Assembly: GCA_012841625.1 (NCBI GenBank)
Contig: DUUI01000053.1
Span: forward strand, 16,509-80,508
Direction: 5' to 3'
Length of the DNA stretch: 64,000 bases
DNA from: Erysipelothrix sp.
GTDB taxonomy: Bacteria > Bacillota_I > Bacilli_A > Erysipelotrichales > Erysipelotrichaceae
The translations under genes were made by a program, and so were the position numbers. Shown here piece by piece: positions 63,335-64,000 of this stretch. The notes beneath the pieces are model-generated. The model was not told the DNA's origin, did no database searches, and saw nothing but the letters and a program-made list of their open reading frames with translations. The first letter of the stretch is position 1; the number at the start of each line of letters is the position of its first letter.

Positions 63335-64000
63335 AATTAATAACTTATATAAATCTTATGGGGATACCGCTGTTTTAGAAGGTGTCAATTTAAACATTGA
63401 AGCAGGCCAGATTGTTAGTATTATTGGATCATCAGGAAGTGGTAAATCGACCCTTCTAAGATGTATCAATCATTTAGAGAAATACCATGATGGTTCCATT
63501 CTTTATAATGGTACAAATACATCAGACATAGATTTTAATATCAATCACTATCGCTCTGAAGTAACCATGATTTTCCAAAACTTTAATCTATTTAACCATT
63601 TATCTGTAATTCAAAACTGTATGCTAGGTCAAATGGAAGTGTTAAAGAGAGATAAAAAGACAGCCATTAATATCTCGATTGAAAACTTAAAGAAAGTTGG
63701 AATGGAAACATTCCTAAATCGCGGTGTCAATGAGCTCTCAGGGGGCCAGCAACAGCGTGTCGCCATCGCCCGTGCTCTTTGTATGCACCCTAAAGTTCTA
63801 CTTCTAGATGAGCCTACAAGTGCATTAGACCCGCAAATGGTGGATGAAGTTTTAGAAGTAATTCAAAAACTTGCTGATACAGGCATTACAATGGTCATTG
63901 TGACCCATGAGATGAGATTTGCTAAAAACATATCAGATCGCATTATCTATATGAAAGATGGTTTAATAGTTGAAGACTCATCACCTGAGGATATATTTAC
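63321..64000 (+). CDS. Amino-acid ABC importer ATPase (3' end outside window)
   Basis: The cytoplasmic ATPase of the lysine importer; about 226 codons lie inside the window and the frame is still open at its end. It begins [21 protein letters not shown], with Walker [31 protein letters not shown], signature LSGGQQQR, Walker [14 protein letters not shown] and switch His [11 protein letters not shown]. Only about 15-20 residues should be missing, judged from the ~240-residue family length. Confidence 0.95.
   Translation, partial: MSLIEINNLYKSYGDTAVLEGVNLNIEAGQIVSIIGSSGSGKSTLLRCINHLEKYHDGSILYNGTNTSDIDFNINHYRSEVTMIFQNFNLFNHLSVIQNCMLGQMEVLKRDKKTAINISIENLKKVGMETFLNRGVNELSGGQQQRVAIARALCMHPKVLLLDEPTSALDPQMVDEVLEVIQKLADTGITMVIVTHEMRFAKNISDRIIYMKDGLIVEDSSPEDIF

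Noticed and set aside
1..64000. Mycoplasma-type genetic code (TGA as Trp)
   Set aside because: Many genes end in TGA with correct overlaps (phoU, truB, the ComGE-like ORF, the permease at 63334) and tryptophan is coded by TGG throughout.
1..64000. CRISPR arrays, tRNA/rRNA genes, insertion sequences, prophage or a replication origin
   Set aside because: No spaced repeats, cloverleaf-like genes, transposases, phage genes or DnaA-box clusters were seen while reading the window.

Overview
The window reads as a block of chromosomal core genome from a low-GC, Gram-positive-type bacterium in or near the Bacilli/Mollicutes branch (Erysipelotrichia, Haloplasma and Izemoplasma/Acholeplasma relatives are all possible; I cannot place it further). 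The signs are AT-rich DNA, strong AGGAGG ribosome sites, lipoprotein signal peptides, and gene order close to Bacillus subtilis. TGA is used as a stop (truB, phoU, ComGE-like), so this is not the Mycoplasma code 4. murE and a class B penicillin-binding protein suggest a peptidoglycan wall. There are no rRNA or tRNA genes, phages, insertion sequences or CRISPR arrays.

Layout. 1-5,966: the end of ftsK/spoIIIE, then a BMP-type nucleoside ABC importer. 6,015-10,357: a small anchored protein and nicotinate phosphoribosyltransferase on the minus strand, then an M16 peptidase-like pair (ymfF/ymfH). 10,397-17,444: ssb, thyA, folA, scpA, scpB, rluB, murE, deoC, rpsU, phoH. 17,446-25,785: a complete phosphate module (phoB, phoR, pstS-C-A-B, phoU) and a Na/Pi cotransporter facing it. 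Direct repeats with 11-bp period lie in front of both pstS and the cotransporter. 25,843-33,755: ybeY, dgkA, cdd, era, recO, glyQS, dnaG, rpoD, trmK. 33,712-37,057: ispH, cshB and ispG. 37,117-43,882: a penicillin-binding protein, rpmG, a YqgX-type hydrolase, the comG pilus operon and efp. 43,883-44,887: an unassigned structured RNA, then an FMN riboswitch and ribU. 44,977-48,934: an acidic tail-anchored protein, cmk, der, HU and a zinc metallopeptidase. 49,018-49,164: two tiny hydrophobic ORFs. 49,225-61,405, minus strand: truB-ribF-asp23-nusB-xseA-xseB-ispA-dxs-like-recN-dinB-xerD-deoB-PfpI. 61,529-64,000: a lysine riboswitch and an amino-acid ABC importer cut by the window end.

How the genes fit together. 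Nucleoside import, cdd, deoB, deoC, thyA and folA form a nucleoside salvage and thymidylate set. ispG, ispH and ispA belong to the MEP isoprenoid route, but the protein in the dxs position has lost the residues a DXS needs. comG, a tail-less SSB and the YqgX neighbour point to a DNA-uptake system. The phosphate genes look like one PhoB-type regulon.

Most unusual points: the degenerate DXS homologue; an independent promoter-to-terminator small RNA; probable ATT and CTG start codons at the two ends of comG, with a 31-residue pseudopilin inside it; EF-P with Arg instead of Lys at position 32; a truB transcript that should be leaderless; and two tiny membrane peptides separated in frame by one stop codon. 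All domain and motif statements come from reading the translations by eye; no database search was run.
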